The notes beneath the pieces are model-generated. The model searched no databases, was not told the DNA's origin, and saw only the letters and a list, made by a program, of their open reading frames with translations. A stretch of DNA of 14,206 nt from Baffinella frigidus (lineage: Eukaryota; Cryptophyceae; Cryptomonadales; Baffinellaceae). Location: contig MU646428.1 in the NCBI GenBank assembly GCA_026770585.1, positions 350,000 to 364,205 of the forward strand. The letters are read 5' to 3'. Below, one piece after another: positions 12,612 through 14,206 of the stretch; position 1 is the first letter of the stretch, and the number at the start of each line of letters is the position of its first letter. The position numbers and the translations under genes were made by a program.

Positions 12612-13130
12612 CTGTCTAGATCATTCCATCTTCTCATCTCTGAAAATATTGCTTTTTGCACGGACGTGTTATCCTGTGGTAAAACCGGGGGGCTCCCCTC
12701 GTGTGACGCGAGTCGTGTCCGTCACCCAGGCAACAAAAACTCCCCAAGTGTCACGGACCTACCGGGTCAGGTACCGGTACCGGTACATGCGCCCCTTTGT
12801 TACACCTGTATCACGACGATTTGGGGACTGCAACCCCATGGGAAAGGGGGTGGGAAAGTGGCAAGATCTTCCCCCATGGCAATCCACACCCCTTGCTGAC
12901 CATTTTGCTTGCTTTTATCTGAATTTATCTGCCCCATCTCTCCGGGACTTCCTGTGGATCCTACGAAGCTTCGTGCACGTGATGATGATGGTGCCCAAAC
13001 GTGGCTTTCGGATCGAGGCGGATCGTATGGTAAATTGTTTTAAAAACTTGAGATACATCGGTACATCTAAGCGTCGTGACATGAGGGTCAGCTCCCCCCT
13101 TTTTACTACGAGCTCGTGCAACATGCACTC
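12612..13130. other. Low-copy stretch, no gene assigned
   Basis: A + frame runs 12649-13404 (251 codons), but it passes through the palindrome GTACCGGTACCGGTAC (12771-12786), shows no domain and overlaps the better-supported gene start in another frame. Its composition (many Arg, Cys, His and Met) looks non-coding. I see no other signal here. Confidence 0.45.
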
Positions 13131-13134
13131 CAAA

Positions 13135-13140
13135 TATAAA
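13135..13140 (+). promoter_or_regulatory. Possible TATA box
   Basis: TATAAA within CAAATATAAATC, about 200 bp upstream of the ATG at 13340. There is no ATG between about 13158 and 13340, so a transcript starting near 13165-13175 would have this ATG first. The 5' leader would be C- and A-rich. The position fits, but a TATA word alone is weak evidence. Confidence 0.35.
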
Positions 13141-13339
13141 TCATTAGTATTTAGATGGGCACTTTTGATCATCAAGAGCCGTCTAGTAGAAGGGGGGTTG
13201 GAGTGGGGGGAAGTGTGGGGGGTGAACAAACGCCTTACATCTTCATCAAAAGCTCTTCAAGTCCCTCACAAAGAGTTCACCAACCTTCCCGATCACGCAC
13301 ACGCGCAAAGCCCTTCAGACAAGCTTCCTGCACCTCTCG

Positions 13340-13837
13340 ATGGCACCCTCTTCGCCCACCAACGCCTCGACGCACAGGTCTTCGCTCCACACCGTCATCA
13401 TTGACGGCATCCATAAGAAAGACTCGCATCGCATCCACATCAGCGCCAGACGCCTCTCGGTGACGATGCCTGCCAACGTCCACGACGAGACCGCCGCCAT
13501 GGAACAGTCTGCGCCCTCCTCTCCTGGTGCGTCGAACACCGACGGATGGGAGATGGACGAGGAAAAGGTGGAGCGTCCCGAGGACATTTGCGAGTTGTCC
13601 GGCGACGAGTGGGATCTCGAGGAGGCAGTAAGCAGCGCCGGCAACTACGAGACCGCGCCCGCCAACTACTTTCATCTGGATGACACAGCGTTCGTCAGCG
13701 CCAACGTCTGGCAAGAGGCGGAGGAAAGCGACAACACCGAGTTCCTCCAGCTCCTCGACTACAACGCTGCGCCTGCAAGCGACTTGGAGGACGATGCGGC
13801 GGGCATCTGGGCGGCGCCGCAAGACTGTAGCTTCTGA
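13340..13837 (+). CDS. Hypothetical acidic protein, 165 aa
   Basis: The only coding region I find plausible. The third codon position is strongly G/C (runs such as AAC-GCC-TCG-ACG), unlike the surrounding repeats. The start is the first in-frame ATG after an in-frame stop near 13222, and its context is ATGGC. I do not recognise the protein. Residues 1-60 are Ser/Thr-rich with a His/Lys/Arg patch (22-38) and RRLS at 37-40, a possible basophilic kinase site. From about residue 65 it is acidic (WEMDEE, GDEWDLEE) and ends with EFLQLLDY (134-141) and a further acidic patch. There is no signal peptide or membrane segment. An acidic tail with spaced Trp, Phe and Leu can occur in transcription activation domains, but that is only a guess. 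A minus-strand frame (13277-13822) covers the same bases and I take it as the shadow because its product is Arg/Val-rich and low complexity. It may be the first exon of a longer gene or a single-exon gene. Confidence 0.6.
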   Translation: MAPSSPTNASTHRSSLHTVIIDGIHKKDSHRIHISARRLSVTMPANVHDETAAMEQSAPSSPGASNTDGWEMDEEKVERPEDICELSGDEWDLEEAVSSAGNYETAPANYFHLDDTAFVSANVWQEAEESDNTEFLQLLDYNAAPASDLEDDAAGIWAAPQDCSF

Positions 13838-13996
13838 TGCGCTGGTAGCTGGTAGAGGTAGACGCGACGCGGGCAGCAGCTAGCGACGCTTGTGAATAAT
13901 GAATCAGCATTCTGTGCATCTTGCTCGTGGTCGCGCCTGCGCGCAAATAGTCGCACGCTCGCTGCCCCACTCGCTCTGCGTGCAATGAAATCAGGC

Positions 13997-14136
13997 TTAT
14001 CCGGGGAAACTTATTTTTCTTTAGTTTGAGGTCAACGAAAATTACTGCACGGTTCGTTCTTATTAGTAATATTAAAGCAGTTGTGTAGTAATTTTCGTGG
14101 CCATCAAACTAAAGAAAAATAGGTTTCCCCGGATAA
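13997..14136. repeat. Foldback element PAL-D, copy 5
   Basis: Starts TTATCCGGGGAAAC and ends GTTTCCCCGGATAA. The outer arms (TTTTTCTTTAGTTTGA with TCAAACTAAAGAAAAA) are unlike copies 1-4, but the core AACGAAAATTACTGCAC ... TTGTGTAGTAATTTTCG is the same. It lies 160 bp downstream of the hypothetical gene, so it might lie in or near its 3' region. Confidence 0.93.
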
Positions 14137-14173
14137 AGGCGTCCCAGCTATGTCTCACTGTATTGATGGGCGA

Positions 14174-14206
14174 CCCCCCCCAGCCCCCCCGTGCCCCCCC
14201 CCCCCC
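14174..14206. repeat. Poly-C tract at window end
   Basis: Three C runs separated by AG and GTG, running into the last base. Such runs also occur in PAL-C and PAL-C' arms, so this may be the start of another element cut by the window edge. Confidence 0.8.

Noticed and set aside
12649-13404. 251-codon frame, the longest in the window
   Set aside because: No domain, odd composition, contains palindromes, and overlaps the start of the better-supported gene in another frame.
13277-13822. 181-codon minus-strand frame
   Set aside because: Mirror of the + strand gene; G/C-rich third positions on + open the minus frame. Kept as an alternative, not as a call.
1-14206. A transposase, reverse transcriptase or integrase gene
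   Set aside because: No frame shows catalytic motifs of these families; the elements here look non-autonomous.

Overview
This window looks like the left end of a nuclear chromosome from a eukaryote, probably an alga or other protist. It opens with heptamer repeats read as CCCTAAA on the + strand (TTTAGGG on the other), in the orientation expected of a left chromosome end. This telomere type is known from plants, many algae, oomycetes, dinoflagellates and apicomplexans, so it does not identify the species. There are no bacterial operons, Shine-Dalgarno-led genes, rRNA or tRNA that I can see. The tract is gene-poor, and I accept only one coding region as plausible, near the right edge (13340-13837).

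Nearly everything between the telomere and that gene is made of short, non-coding, self-complementary elements. I sorted them by eye into families. PAL-A is a ~150-215 bp hairpin (3 copies). PAL-B is ~105 bp with TATCCCTTAAGTG ends (10 copies). PAL-C is ~120 bp with ends like TACAGGGGTACCTCGCTCA (7 whole or interrupted copies plus a fragment), and PAL-C' (2 copies) has a PAL-C-like centre with other arms. PAL-D is ~130-150 bp with a GTGTAGTAA core (5 copies). PAL-E has TAGAGCG...TCTGTYGGCC ends (2 abutting copies). MITE-F is 172 bp (2 inverted copies) and MITE-G ~190 bp (2 inverted copies). PAL-J has ~85 bp arms. Two non-hairpin dispersed repeats are DR-H (111 bp, 2 copies) and DR-I (3 copies). 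They nest inside, abut and interrupt one another. Family names are mine, for this window only.

Layout: 1-168 terminal telomere-type repeats; 212-2327 DR-I, PAL-A1, PAL-D1, MITE-G1 and other hairpins; 2567-3058 a short telomere-like patch, a 60-bp-arm hairpin and a 32-bp minisatellite; 3143-4670 PAL-D, PAL-E, DR-H and MITE-G; 4673-5092 low-copy DNA; 5093-9342 a dense chain of PAL-B, PAL-C, PAL-A and MITE-F elements, including a ~0.5 kb insert in a PAL-C copy; 9518-10010 a degenerate interstitial telomere tract in the opposite orientation to the terminal one; 10039-11979 more PAL-C and PAL-B, a PAL-B split by 372 bp, PAL-J and GA-rich simple repeats; 12100-13130 isolated palindromes in low-copy DNA; 13135-13837 a possible promoter and the gene; 13997-14136 a last PAL-D; the window ends in a poly-C stretch.

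The most striking feature is that several families keep one part constant while another part changes sequence but stays self-complementary. In PAL-B the part that changes is an internal stem-loop; in PAL-D and PAL-C/C' it is the outer arms. This suggests either selection on folded DNA or RNA, or a copying mechanism that re-creates palindromes. I see no transposase gene, so any mobility would have to be supplied in trans. All alignments were made by eye; boundaries may be off by a few bases.
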